A DNA stretch of 64,000 bases. Source: JASGCP01 sp965263285. Lineage in GTDB: Bacteria; Bacteroidota; Bacteroidia; Chitinophagales; Chitinophagaceae. Both the position numbers and the translations under genes were made by a program. Under the pieces are notes generated by a model. That model worked only from the letters and a program-made list of their open reading frames with translations, made no database searches and was not told the DNA's origin. Location: NCBI GenBank assembly GCA_965263285.1, contig CBDHHD010000016.1:1922001-1986000 (forward strand). Reading direction: 5' to 3'. Below are positions 17,026 to 26,744 of this stretch, piece after piece; the first letter of the stretch is position 1, and each line of letters starts with the position of its first letter.

Positions 17026-20000
17026 ATGTTGTTTAAAAAAGATAATAAAATTAATCGTTCTTTTTCTAAAATGTTTATAGGATTAGCCTCTCCAGATGCT
17101 ATCTTAGAAAAGAGTTATGGAGAAGTGCAAAAGCCAGAAACTATTAACTATAGAACATATAAGCCTGAAAAAGATGGATTGTTTTGTGAAAAAATATTTG
17201 GTCCTTCTAAAGATTTTGAATGCGCTTGTGGTAAATATAAAAGAATTAGATATAAAGGTATTGTTTGTGATAGATGTGGGGTAGAAGTAACAGAAAAGAA
17301 AGTGAGAAGAGAAAGAATGGGTCATATTAAATTGGTAGTTCCTATTGTGCATGTATGGTATTTTAGGTCATTGCCTAATAAAATTGCCTATTTGTTAAGT
17401 ATGAATACTAAAACATTGGAAGGTATTATATATTATGATAAATGGGTGGTTATACAACCGGGTGTTATGAAAGGCTCTAAAAATGTAGGTGATGTATTAA
17501 CTCAAGAAGAATATGATACGATTTTAGACCATTTGCCTAAAGATAATCAAAATCTACAACATAAAGATCCTAATCGCTTTATAGCAAAAATGGGAGCTGA
17601 TGCTGTTAAAGACCTTTTAAAGAAGTTAAGTGAATTGACCACTGATGAGGAAGATCATCCTGAAAGAACTAATTTAGATGAATTAAGTATTCTGTTGAGA
17701 ACAGAAGCGCGTGAATCTAAGTCAAAACAAAAGCAAGTAGAAGCGTTGAAAAGATTAAGTGTGGTGGAGGCTTTTAGGACTAATAAAGATAATAAACATT
17801 TGCCTAATTTACCCGAGTGGATGGTGTTAGATTACATTCCTGTTATTCCTCCTGATCTTCGCCCATTGGTTCCTCTAGATGGAGGTAGATTTGCTTCAGC
17901 AGATTTAAATGATCTATATCGCAGGGTTATTATTAGAAATAATAGATTGAAAAGATTAATTGAAATTAAAGCACCCGATGTTATTCTTCGTAATGAAAAA
18001 AGAATGCTACAAGAATCTGTTGATGCTTTGTTTGACAATAGTCGTAAGTCAAGCGCAGTTAAAGCAGATGGGGGTAGAAGCTTTAAGTCGCTTAGTGACT
18101 CTTTAAAGGGTAAACAAGGTAGATTCCGTCAGAATCTATTAGGAAAACGAGTGGACTATTCTGGTCGTTCTGTGATTGTTGTGGGACCTGAATTAAAAAT
18201 GCATGAATGTGGCCTTCCTAAAGACATGGCCGCTGAGTTATTTAAACCATTTATTATTAGAAAGCTTATAGATAGAGGTATCGTGAGTACAGTAAAAATG
18301 GCAAAGAAAATTGTAGAACAAAAAGATGTAGTGATTTGGGATATATTAGAAAATATTTTAAAAGGTCATCCTGTTTTATTAAATCGGGCTCCTACGCTAC
18401 ATAGACTTTCTATCCAAGCTTTTCAACCTAAACTTATTGAAGGAAAGGCAATTCAATTACATCCATTAGTAACAGCTGCCTTTAATGCCGATTTTGATGG
18501 TGACCAAATGGCAGTGCATGTACCATTGAGTAATGCTGCTATTTTAGAAGCGCAGTTATTGATGCTTTCTTCTCATAATATTTTAAATCCACAAAATGGT
18601 AATTCTATTGCATTGCCATCGCAGGATATGGTGTTAGGTCTCTATTATATTACTAAACCAAGGAAATCTTCTGAAACTGTTAAGATATTGGGTGAAGGAA
18701 GAATTTTTGCAAATATGGAAGAGGTGTTGATTGGATATGATGAAAAACAAATTGACTTACATGCAATGATTAAAGTGAGAGTGAATATTAGAGAAGAGGA
18801 TGTAATGAAATATAAGATTGTTGACACAACAGTAGGGAGAGTTTTATTTAATCAGTATGTGCCTAAAGAAGTAGGATTTGTAAATCAATTGCTTACTAAA
18901 AAAGGCTTGGTAGATATTGTTGGTAAAATTATTCAAGAAACGAATATTACTACTACTGTTAAATTTTTAGATGATATTAAGCAGTTAGGATTTTATATGG
19001 CTTTTAAAGGAGGGTTGAGTTTTAGTATTAATGATTTAAAAGTTCCAGAAGAAAGACAGTTTTTTATTGAGCAAGCATCAGCTGAAGTGCAAGGGGTAAC
19101 AGATAACCATAATATGGGATTTATTACCAATAATGAGCGATTAAACCAAATATTGGATATATGGGGTAAAACAGATATGAAAATTACTTCTGCGCTTATG
19201 AAAGTGATGGAAGAAGATCAACAAGGTTTTAATTCTATCTATATGATGTTAGATTCTGGTGCAAGAGGATCTAAAACACAGGTGAAACAATTGGTAGGAA
19301 TTCGAGGATTAATGGCAAGACCTTATGGAAAAGCAGTAGGGAGAAGTGGGACAAGAGAACATGTAGATAGGGGTGATATTATTGAAAATCCTATTCTTTC
19401 TAACTTTAAAATGGGATTAGAAGCATTAGATTATTTTATTTCTACGCATGGTGCAAGAAAAGGATTGGCAGATACCGCTTTAAAAACAGCAGATGCGGGC
19501 TATCTTACTAGGAGACTAGTAGATGTTGTACAAGATGTGGTTATTACAGAGGATAACTGTCTAACTCTTCGCGGTATTCCTATTGCAGCATTAAAAGATA
19601 ACGATGCAATTATAGAAAAATTATCAGAAAGAATTGAAGGAAGAATTGCATTGGAAGATGTATATGATCCTTCTACAAATGAATTGTTGGTTAAGGAAGG
19701 AGATGAGATTACTAAGAAAATAGCTCAAAAAATTGATAAGGTAGGTATTGAAGAGATAAAGATTCGTTCTGTGCTTACTTGTGAGGCAAGAAGAGGGGTG
19801 TGTATGAAATGTTATGGAAGGAACCTCGCTAATAATAGAATGGTACAAAAAGGTGATGCTGTAGGTATTGTAGCAGCTCAGTCAATTGGGGAGCCTGGTA
19901 CGCAACTTACTCTTCGTACTTTCCATGTGGGTGGTGTTGCCTTTGGAGAGGGTAATGTTCAAAAAGATTTAAAGGCAGGTTTTGAGGGTGTGTTATATTT

Positions 20001-21420
20001 TGAAGGTATTAGTGTTGTGGAATATATAAATGAAGATAAAAAAACACAAAAAATTGTTATTAGTAGAACGGCTAAAGCATTTTTAAAGAATAAAAATCAA
20101 GATAGAATTATTGCTACTTATATTATCCCTTATGGTTCTATTATTGAAAATGATATTAGTATTAATAAAGTAACAGAGGTAAAAAAAGATACACTTATTT
20201 GTAGTTGGGATCCATTTAATAATGTTAGGGTATCGGAATATGATGGGGTAGTGAAATTTAAAGATGTTATTGAAGAAGGATCAAATGCTAATATTAATAA
20301 TGAAGATGATGAAAAGATAGTGATTGAGCCTAAAGGAAAAAGAGGTTCTGTAACTCCTACCATCACTATTGAATATAAAGAAGGGGAAGAAGTAAAGGAA
20401 AAAGATTATGTTCTTTCGGCAGGATCTCATATTATGGTAAAGAATAATCAGAAAATAAAAGCTGGTCATATTATTGCAAAAAAACCAAGAGTTTTAAAGA
20501 AAGTAAGAGACATAACTGGAGGTTTGCCAAGGGTTACAGAATTGTTTGAAGCAAGAAATCCTGCTGTTCCCGCTATCGTATCAGAAATTGATGGATTGGT
20601 TAAATTTGGACAAATTAGAAGAGGAAATAGAGAAATTGTAGTTACTTCTATCGAGCCTATTGTAGTAGAAAAAAAATACCTCGTTCCACAATCAAGAGAA
20701 ATTATTGTAGAGGATGGTGATTTCGTTAGAGCAGGCGATCCTTTATCAGATGGTGAGATAGCATTAGTTGATATTCTTAGTACCAAAGGGATCTATGAAG
20801 TACAACGATATGTAGTAGAGCATATCCAAGAAGTGTATAGATTGCAAGGGGTGAAAATTAATGATAAACACTTAGAAGTAATTGTTCGTCAAATGATGAG
20901 AAAAGTAGAAATCATTGATGCGGGAGACACCAATTTTTTACAAGATGAACAAGAAGATAAATTTGATGTAATTGATGAGAATAATAGAGTTAGCCAGCTT
21001 ATGTATATTACAGATGCGGGAAAAACACAACGATATCAAGTAGGTGATTTAATAGATGAAAAGAACCTTAGAGATGAAAATGAAATATTAGAGAAAGAGG
21101 GTAAAGCTCCTATAATATTTGAACCTGCTAAACCAGCTACTACTAAACCTGTATTGTTAGGTATTACAAGAGCTTCATTAGGGGTACAAAGTTGGATATC
21201 GGCAGCCTCTTTCCAAGAAACAACTAAGATATTAAGCCAGGCAGCTATTCAAGGAAAAATAGATGAAATGGTTGGATTAAAAGAGAATATCATTACTGGA
21301 CTTCTCATACCTGCAGGAACAGGTCAAAGAGAGTATGCTAATTTATTAGTAGGTAATAAAGAAGAACAAAATAGATTATCGCTTACTAAAGAAATATCAA
21401 CATTTGATGATGAAGAATAG
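17026..21420 (+). CDS. rpoC: RNA polymerase beta' subunit
   Basis: The 1464-residue protein has the N-terminal zinc site (CACGKYKRIRYKGIVCDRCG), the catalytic loop NADFDGDQMAVH at about residue 485, the bridge and trigger regions (GLEALDYFISTHGARKGLADTALKTADAGYLTRRLVDV), and the second zinc cluster (CEARRGVCMKCYG). It has the Bacteroidota-type C-terminal extension. It is separated from rpoB by 41 bp and surely shares its transcript. The region after the stop is occupied by IS remnants. Confidence 0.98.
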   Translation: MLFKKDNKINRSFSKMFIGLASPDAILEKSYGEVQKPETINYRTYKPEKDGLFCEKIFGPSKDFECACGKYKRIRYKGIVCDRCGVEVTEKKVRRERMGHIKLVVPIVHVWYFRSLPNKIAYLLSMNTKTLEGIIYYDKWVVIQPGVMKGSKNVGDVLTQEEYDTILDHLPKDNQNLQHKDPNRFIAKMGADAVKDLLKKLSELTTDEEDHPERTNLDELSILLRTEARESKSKQKQVEALKRLSVVEAFRTNKDNKHLPNLPEWMVLDYIPVIPPDLRPLVPLDGGRFASADLNDLYRRVIIRNNRLKRLIEIKAPDVILRNEKRMLQESVDALFDNSRKSSAVKADGGRSFKSLSDSLKGKQGRFRQNLLGKRVDYSGRSVIVVGPELKMHECGLPKDMAAELFKPFIIRKLIDRGIVSTVKMAKKIVEQKDVVIWDILENILKGHPVLLNRAPTLHRLSIQAFQPKLIEGKAIQLHPLVTAAFNADFDGDQMAVHVPLSNAAILEAQLLMLSSHNILNPQNGNSIALPSQDMVLGLYYITKPRKSSETVKILGEGRIFANMEEVLIGYDEKQIDLHAMIKVRVNIREEDVMKYKIVDTTVGRVLFNQYVPKEVGFVNQLLTKKGLVDIVGKIIQETNITTTVKFLDDIKQLGFYMAFKGGLSFSINDLKVPEERQFFIEQASAEVQGVTDNHNMGFITNNERLNQILDIWGKTDMKITSALMKVMEEDQQGFNSIYMMLDSGARGSKTQVKQLVGIRGLMARPYGKAVGRSGTREHVDRGDIIENPILSNFKMGLEALDYFISTHGARKGLADTALKTADAGYLTRRLVDVVQDVVITEDNCLTLRGIPIAALKDNDAIIEKLSERIEGRIALEDVYDPSTNELLVKEGDEITKKIAQKIDKVGIEEIKIRSVLTCEARRGVCMKCYGRNLANNRMVQKGDAVGIVAAQSIGEPGTQLTLRTFHVGGVAFGEGNVQKDLKAGFEGVLYFEGISVVEYINEDKKTQKIVISRTAKAFLKNKNQDRIIATYIIPYGSIIENDISINKVTEVKKDTLICSWDPFNNVRVSEYDGVVKFKDVIEEGSNANINNEDDEKIVIEPKGKRGSVTPTITIEYKEGEEVKEKDYVLSAGSHIMVKNNQKIKAGHIIAKKPRVLKKVRDITGGLPRVTELFEARNPAVPAIVSEIDGLVKFGQIRRGNREIVVTSIEPIVVEKKYLVPQSREIIVEDGDFVRAGDPLSDGEIALVDILSTKGIYEVQRYVVEHIQEVYRLQGVKINDKHLEVIVRQMMRKVEIIDAGDTNFLQDEQEDKFDVIDENNRVSQLMYITDAGKTQRYQVGDLIDEKNLRDENEILEKEGKAPIIFEPAKPATTKPVLLGITRASLGVQSWISAASFQETTKILSQAAIQGKIDEMVGLKENIITGLLIPAGTGQREYANLLVGNKEEQNRLSLTKEISTFDDEE

Positions 21421-21659
21421 TAATAATGAGGGGAAGTGAATTTTATATGATGGAAATTTTAGGTATGGTTTTTAATTGATGATTGATTGTTTTATCCTCT
21501 CAATAAGTTAGTGAAAAGAATTGTGATACTTTCCCCGAGCTTACTAAAATGTTTTTTTATTTTATTTATTCTGGTTTGCTTTAAATTGTAATGGTATACA
21601 ATAGCACTTTTAAAATAGTAACTATTTAGGAGCTGTATTAATCCTTTTGCAAATAGATG
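21421..21659. other. Spacer after rpoC
   Basis: About 240 bp without a supportable gene. A GGGGAAGTG at 21431 and a distant CTTTCCCC near 21530 could pair weakly, but the loop is about 90 nt, so a terminator is not convincing. Confidence 0.35.
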
Positions 21660-21818
21660 TCATGCTTCACAACATTGTTGATGAAAATTGGCTGTTTATG
21701 CCTGTAAATTTAGGAGTTTGTTTTTAAATTCTGAAGGAGTTTGTAAAAATATTTCAGGCTTTAGTTGGTACCATTTTTCTATCACTTCAAAAGTCGCTTC
21801 ATATTTAGTTCTTTTTTT
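21660..21818 (-). pseudogene. Transposase remnant with integrase-core-like C-terminus
   Basis: On the minus strand an open stretch reads KYEATFEVIEKWYQLKPEIF and continues LQTPSEFKNKLLNLQA to a stop near 21709. The xxPFEAlEkWYqlKPeIF pattern resembles the extreme C-terminus of IS3/IS481-type transposases, by memory. A second, more decayed copy with LNVKTPFEALEKWYQLKPDI lies at 63640-63800. Both copies are followed on the plus strand by a GGCATAACTAAATTTAGTGTGAGG-type repeat and then a miniature element. Confidence 0.4.
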
Positions 21819-21862
21819 GGCATAACTAAATTTAGTGTGAGGAAAAATTTAGTTTACTAAAA

Positions 21863-22301
21863 GGCTACATCTTTTTTTGAGGTGCTGGGGGATATTTATA
21901 TTTTTGTAATTGCTCATATATAGGTTCATCATTTATTTTTTATATCTTTTTCTTTCTTTTGTCTTGATACAAAAGAAAGAAACAAAGAAAAAATCAAGCC
22001 TGCAGATAAAGAGCTACAAAACTACGGCTCGCTACGCTAGCGAGAATGAATGGGAGGCGGTTAGGTATGAATCGTTATGATGAGCTTATCCATAGGTGTC
22101 TTTTATGCAAATACTTTATGCTCATCATAACGATTCATATATAAAAATTTCCGCCTCCACATTCTCGCTGGTCGCTTCGCTCACCTCGTTTTGTAACGCT
22201 CTTTATCTGAGGGCAGTCCTCATCAGATATTTCCTATTATTTTCATATTGTATATATATGTAATAATACATGCTTCCAGCACCTCAAAAAAAGATGTAGC
22301 C
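21863..22301 (+). mobile_element. Miniature element copy C
   Basis: This is a 439-bp full-length copy in forward orientation with both 26-bp ends and the complete nested hairpin. It is preceded by TTTACTAAAA, the same context as the copy at 63931, so the insertion was duplicated along with its surroundings. No target duplication is visible. Confidence 0.88.
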
Positions 22302-22377
22302 CATATAAAATTGTTTTTACAAATATCCATTTTATTTTGTATCTTTGCATACTCCCTCACACTAAATTTAGTTATGC
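22302..22377 (+). repeat. Promoter-like ~76-bp segment, second copy at 25157-25237
   Basis: The segment CATATAAAATTG to TTTTATTTTGTATCTTTGCA and CTCACACTAAATTTAGTT, ending at an ATG, recurs at 25157-25237 with a few substitutions. TATCTTTG matches a -7 box. The two copies lead into different, quickly terminated frames, so they look like the detached 5' region of an IS or gene. Confidence 0.5.
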
Positions 22378-22390
22378 CTAATTTTTGTAT

Positions 22391-23170
22391 TAACCTAACT
22401 TGGTAAACGACATTACGCAAATGATTGACAGTAAAGCGTTTGCGTGATTGTAACTCGTTTTTTAGGGACTACATCTTCGTCTTGTGTAATAGGGGGCAGG
22501 TTTGTATTTGGTGGCGGAATAGATGGCTTGTGCCTCTGCTATTGGTCTTGTACATTGCCGAATAATGATTGTTTTTTATTTGCATTTTGTACGACAGAAG
22601 TGATGATTTTTTGTGTATTCATTATTCTGACAATGTTTTTCCAATCGTGTTGGATACCATGCTGTTTAAGTTTATATCTAATAGTAGATACAATGGTGTA
22701 CGCCAATACACCTAAAAATAAATGAGCTTTGCAACTGTTATCGTGAATATGGTAAACAGGTCGTAAAGACAAATCTGTTTTAACCCAACTTGGTAAACGA
22801 CATTACGCAAATGATTGACAGTAAAGCGTTTGCGTGATTGCAACTCGTTTTTTAGGGACTACATCTTCGTCTTGTGTAATAGGGGGCAGGTTTGTATTTG
22901 GTGGCGGAATAGATGGCTTGTGCCTCTGCTATTGGTCTTGTACATTGCCGAATAATGACTGTTTTTTTATTTGCATTTTGTGCGACAGAAGTGATGATTT
23001 TTTGTGTATTCATTATTCTGACAATGTTTTTCCAATCGTGTTGGATACCATGTTGTTTAAGTTTATATCTAATAGTAGATATAATGGTGTACGCCAATAC
23101 ACCTAAAAATAAATGAGCTTTGCAACTGTTATCGTGAATATGGTAAACAGGTCGTAAAGACAAATCTGTT
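22391..23170 (-). repeat. Tandem duplication (~390 bp) of the IS1634-like 3' end
   Basis: Units 22391-22780 and 22781-23170 are almost identical. Each begins with TTAAC(C/T)(T/C)AACTTGGTAAACG and encodes, on the minus strand, the transposase tail SLRPVYHIHDNSCKAHLFLG. The left unit differs by a one-base T-run change that alters its last residues. It appears to be a truncated IS copy next to a second one. Confidence 0.8.
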
Positions 23171-25049
23171 TTAAGAATGCGAAAGGAAGACTCAACCTCT
23201 CTAATCGTATTATAAATATCCAAAGAAGACTCAACCTCTCTAATCGTAGTTATAAATATCCCACATCCCTTCTTCTTTAATTAATTCAACGGGAGGAATA
23301 GATGTTCTTAAAAAATAAATACCCTCTGTTTTTGTATGCTCTTTTCTTTTCCAGGTTATTCTTTTTACCGTGTCGCTTTTTCTTTTCTGTTTTTTTCTTT
23401 TCGTTGCTTTTTGTGCAGTATTACCTTCCTCTGTATTCTCATCCTCTTTATTACTTTCATTTTCTTTGTTTTCTTCTACTGAAACCTCGTATTCACTGTA
23501 TACTTGTTTGTTTCTTTCCCGTATGCGTCCTAAACGAATCAAAATCTTTTTTATATCTTTGGTTGTCTTAGGTTTTTCCAATGAACTTACCAAAGCATTT
23601 AATTCTTTTTCTAATCGAGTACAATACTGTTTAAACATGGCATCTTCTTTCTTTTCTTTTTCCTCACTGTGTACTTTCAAATAAGTATCAGCATCATTAT
23701 CAACATAAGCAAATGAAAGCTCTATTTTATTACCCCTGTTATCTGTTACCCATTTCTTTTCTTTATTATTTGTCGTATAGTTTTTTAACAAATAACGGTT
23801 TACACACAAATAATCATATCCTTTGTTTCTTACGAGTGTCAAATTTTCTTGTGTGGCAAATGCTGCGTCCATCACAACAATTGGCTTTTTAACTGCAGGT
23901 GCAATAAATGAAGACAAAGATTCTAAAGTGGCTTCTAATGTATTACACTCCGCAATATTGCCTTCATAAATTTGAGAGTACTTTAAAAAACCTTCCGCAT
24001 TTACCACTAATGCTAAAGTAGCCAGTTTGCAATCTTTTCTTTTTTCTTTACTTCTCCCAAACTGTGCCAGGCTACTACCTTCCTTTCTGCCCTCAAAATA
24101 ACTATTCGTCAAATCATATAAAATAATTTTGTCCTGTAAGCTAAACAGGTGATTTGTTCTCAGAGATAAATGCTGCTCCAATTCAGATTTTATTTTGAAT
24201 AATTTAAGGGCGTTATCATAAAGATGGTGACGGGTTATTTTATTAGGCAATTGAGTAAACAATTCCTTTGCACCACTGTTGATTGACAGCCAGCTTTCCA
24301 TTGTATGTTCAGAATAGGGAAAAGCAACCTTTGCAATAAGATGCAACAAGGCTATATCAATCTGTTTGTCAGTCCATCCTAATTCAGTTAATTTTTTAGA
24401 TACCTGAAGCTCATCTAAAGCTTGTCTGCAAAGCCATTCTATTCCTATCTCTTTGGCTTGCTCATGCCCTAATGAAGCGCTGTCTATTAAAGTATCAACA
24501 CCCTCATTTATGTCTGCACTTGTATGGATATTTGTTTTGCTATCCCTCTCTTCCTCTCTTTTTTGCTTTTGTTTTAATTGATGTGATCTAACCTTCTCTG
24601 CCATATCAAGAGCCATCTTCTCAATAACCGGATCAATAAAGTCAGGAAATAATGTATCTTGTTGTTGTAATAGACTTTCAATACGTTTCACCAGTTGCTT
24701 TCTTGCCTGATCGGTTGTTAATTGCTCTAATTTGCCTAGTGAACAAAGCGTCTCGTGTTGAATCTTGTTCCCTGCTCGATAGCTACTTACTAATTTGTAG
24801 TAAATAACCGTATTGCCGAATTTATCCTTAATCTTTTGTTCCTTTAAATACATAGTGCAAAAATAAAGGCTCAAAATGAGAAAAACAATATTTTTTAAAA
24901 TATTAACAAAAGATTAACTTATTTTAGGGACTACAAATTCGGTTTTTCGCACTTTTTTGTTTTTCAAAATATTAAAAATCAATACTTTATAAAATTGACA
25001 CTCCCTAAAAAACAGCTGTTTTTACTGATTTTTTACCAAGTTGGGTTAA
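22779..25049 (-). mobile_element. IS1634-like insertion sequence
   Basis: Ends carry the inverted repeat TTTTAACCCAACTTGGTAAA (left near 22779, inverted right near 25030-25049). The span is about 2.27 kb. It encodes one large transposase on the minus strand, broken near its 3' end. The left side abuts a truncated copy of the same element. Confidence 0.75.
22852..24853 (-). pseudogene. IS1634-family transposase, frame broken near the 3' end
   Basis: The frame from ATG 24853 reads MYLKEQKIKDKFGNTVIYYK and then DDE motifs D in IILYDLTNSYFEG and D in PIVVMDAAFATQE. It stops at 23240 after MWDIYNYD. The rest, IREVESSFRILKTDLSLRP with the catalytic E and the tail KTVIIRQCTRP, lies in another frame ending at 22852. 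The cause is a 39-bp tandem duplication of GAAGACTCAACCTCTC-type sequence (23186-23224 and 23225-23263) plus one extra base. A Lys/Glu-rich insert (ENKENESNKEDENTEEGNT) precedes the ITWKRKEHTKTEGIYFLRT block, and 120 bp of it is found inside lysS. Programmed frameshifting is possible but unproven. Confidence 0.8.
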
Positions 25050-25351
25050 AATAAATACGAACTATTTTCTCTTTTTCTTTAGCTTTCTCAATCTTGGTAA
25101 TCGCAAAATCTGATGCAACATTTAGCATCGTTTGTATAAAATTTAAAATATCTTTTTTTTTGCATATAAAATTGTTTTTGCAAATATCCATTTTATTTTG
25201 TATTTTTGCATAGTCCCTCACACTAAATTTAGTTATGTCGAATATTTATGCTTCATATAGGTAAGATTTTATTTTCAGCAAAAATAATTATCCAATTTTG
25301 ATTATCAATACTTTATACCTTATTTTTTATTGCTACTGCAAAATTTGGGAT
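25050..25351. other. Spacer with second copy of promoter-like repeat (25157-25237)
   Basis: No gene is supported. It holds the ~80-bp segment shared with 22302-22377, including a TATTTTTG box, and CCTCACACTAAATTTAGTTATG at 25216-25237, followed by a nine-codon frame that ends at TAG/TAA. Confidence 0.5.
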
Positions 25352-25424
25352 TAACCTATATCTGAGTAGTTGCAAAAATTTCATTTATTAAAAATCTCTT
25401 AGCACTTGAAAAAAGGATTTAGCC
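25352..25424 (+). repeat. Degenerate miniature-element end
   Basis: TAACCTATATCTGAGTAGTTGCAAAAA followed by TTAGCACTTGAAAAAAGGATTTAGCC resembles the outer ~70 bp of the miniature element, with diverged sequence. It stands 73 bp before the tRNA gene. Confidence 0.55.
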
Positions 25425-25497
25425 AAAATATGTTTTTTTATTATGAAAAATGAAATATTTATAATTATATTTGCATTTTTTAGAAATACCAAATTAA

Positions 25498-25571
25498 GGA
25501 TCGGTAGTTCAGTTGGTTAGAATGCCGCCCTGTCACGGCGGAGGTCGCGGGTTCGAGTCCCGTCCGGTCCG
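25498..25571 (+). tRNA. tRNA-Asp (anticodon GTC)
   Basis: A complete 74-nt cloverleaf: acceptor GGATCGG pairs with CCGGTCC (one G-T pair), D-arm AGTTCAGTTGGTTAGAAT, anticodon stem CCGCC with loop CTGTCAC giving GTC, and T-arm GCGGGTTCGAGTCCCGT. The discriminator is G and no CCA is encoded. It lies upstream of infA, in the place where secY and map often stand. Confidence 0.97.
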
Positions 25572-25898
25572 CTTAGAGTATTTAGGTTAATAAGTTTAAA
25601 TAATAGAGCATGACAGCATGTATAAAAAGACACCGATGTTAAAAAAATGATATAAAGATTTAGTTTTGTGATTCTTTATTTACAAGCTTGATTGTTTTTT
25701 TTGTATCAATGACAAAAGAAAATAAAGATATGAAAAAAATGAATACTAATTTAATATCTGAGTAGTTATAGAAATATATTGTCTTTGAGGTTACTCGTTA
25801 AAGTTATTATACCTAAAAAATGAGATAACAAAAATCAAGTCAATTTGGTAATTAGATTATAAATTTAATAATTATTTTTTCATATTAAAAATAATTTG
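25572..25898. other. Spacer with decayed short hairpin repeat
   Basis: No gene is supported. At about 25665-25780 it contains TTTGTATCAATGACAAAAGAAAATAAAGA followed by AATATCTGAGTAGTTATAG, a diverged relative of the hairpin elements at 33880 and 42855. The end of the spacer carries the infA promoter box. Confidence 0.5.
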
Positions 25899-25906
25899 TA
25901 TTTTTG
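25899..25906 (+). promoter_or_regulatory. -7 box (TATTTTTG) upstream of infA
   Basis: TATTTTTG followed by CACC lies 17 bp before the infA ATG, in an AT-rich tract. It matches TAnnTTTG; no clear -33 TTTG is seen. Confidence 0.5.
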
Positions 25907-25922
25907 CACCCCAATTTTCTTT

Positions 25923-26141
25923 ATGTCTAAACAGGCACTTATTAAACAAGATGGAAAAATTATCGAAGCGCTTAGTAATGCTATGTTTAGGGTAAAGCTA
26001 GATAATGGTCATGAGATATTGGCAACCATTTCGGGTAAAATGCGTATGCATTATATTCGTATTTTGCCAGGTGATAAAGTAGGTGTTGAGGTAAGTCCTT
26101 ATGATCTTACGAGGGGGCGGATTACATTTAGATATAAGTAA
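25923..26141 (+). CDS. infA: Translation initiation factor IF-1
   Basis: The 72-residue protein is canonical IF-1 (S1/OB fold): ALIKQDGKIIEALSNAMFRV, then LDNGHEILATISGKMRMHYI, then LPGDKVGVEVSPYDLTRGRI. The ATG at 25923 gives the standard length. It begins the infA-rpmJ-rpsM-rpsK-rpsD-rpoA-rplQ cluster. Confidence 0.97.
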   Translation: MSKQALIKQDGKIIEALSNAMFRVKLDNGHEILATISGKMRMHYIRILPGDKVGVEVSPYDLTRGRITFRYK

Positions 26142-26172
26142 CTATTATAGTGTTAAATAAATTTTTAGTTTT

Positions 26173-26289
26173 ATGAAAGTTAGAGCATCGATAAAGAAAA
26201 GAAGTGTAGATTGTAAGTTTGTTCGAAGAAAGGGCAAGTTATATGTTATTAACAAGAAAAATCCAAGATATAAACAAAGACAAGGATAA
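26173..26289 (+). CDS. rpmJ: 50S ribosomal protein L36
   Basis: The 38-residue protein reads MKVRASIKKRSVDCKFVRRK, then GKLYVINKKNPRYKQRQG. The length and order match L36. Of the usual zinc ligand set (C-x2-C-x12-C-x4-H) only one Cys remains (DCKFVRR), so it is the zinc-free C- type common in Bacteroidota. It sits 31 bp after infA. Confidence 0.96.
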   Translation: MKVRASIKKRSVDCKFVRRKGKLYVINKKNPRYKQRQG

Positions 26290-26315
26290 TATTTTTTTAA
26301 TTAAAATTTTTACAA

Positions 26316-26699
26316 ATGGCTCGTATTGCTGGTATTGATTTACCTAAACACAAAAGAGGAGTAATAGGATTGACTTATATTTATGGTATAGGTTTTTCTA
26401 TGGCTCGTTATATTTTAAATAAAGCGAATATTGATGTAAACAAAAAAGTTAGTGCGTGGACAGATGAAGAGCAAACAGCAATTAGAAATATTATTACCAA
26501 TGAAATAAAAGTTGAGGGAGCTTTGAGAAGCGAGGTACAAATGAGTATTAAGCGATTGTTAGATATAGCTTGTTATCGTGGGTTGAGGCATAGGAAAGGG
26601 TTGCCGGTAAGAGGGCAAAGAACAAAGACTAATTCTCGTACTAGAAAAGGAAAAAGAAAAACAGTGGCAGGAAAGAAGAAAACTCCAGCTAAGAAATAA
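26316..26699 (+). CDS. rpsM: 30S ribosomal protein S13
   Basis: The 127-residue protein opens MARIAGIDLPKHKRGVIGLT, has the helix-two-turn-helix YIYGIGFSMARYIL, and the C-terminal RGLRHRKGLPVRGQRTKTNSRTRKG that reaches the P-site tRNA. It follows rpmJ by 26 bp. Confidence 0.98.
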   Translation: MARIAGIDLPKHKRGVIGLTYIYGIGFSMARYILNKANIDVNKKVSAWTDEEQTAIRNIITNEIKVEGALRSEVQMSIKRLLDIACYRGLRHRKGLPVRGQRTKTNSRTRKGKRKTVAGKKKTPAKK

Positions 26700-26744
26700 T
26701 TGTTTTAATTTATTATTTAATCAAATTTATTAATCGTAGATATT

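Larger units (their letters stand above)
21819..22378. repeat. 24-bp perfect inverted repeat framing miniature element C
   Basis: GGCATAACTAAATTTAGTGT plus GAGG at 21819-21842 is exactly inverted at 22355-22378. The same 24-mer recurs at 63888-63911, and 22 bp of it at 25216-25237. It behaves like the ends of a second mobile element family; the miniature element lies between the two copies here. Confidence 0.6.

Noticed and set aside
21431..21540. rpoC terminator from GGGGAAGTG and CTTTCCCC
   Set aside because: Loop of about 90 nt and imperfect pairing; no T-run.
22539..22772. Separate small gene for the transposase tail in the left tandem unit
   Set aside because: Fragment of IS1634-like transposase; listed as duplication.
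22444..23116. Plus-strand frames with repeated Gly/Cys-rich starts (MIxTRFLGTTSSSCVIGGRF)
   Set aside because: They are antisense to the duplicated IS1634-like transposase tail and appear twice only because the DNA is duplicated.
23302..23684. Hydrophobic plus-strand frames opposite the IS1634-like transposase
   Set aside because: Antisense of an A/G-rich coding region; no start context and no family.
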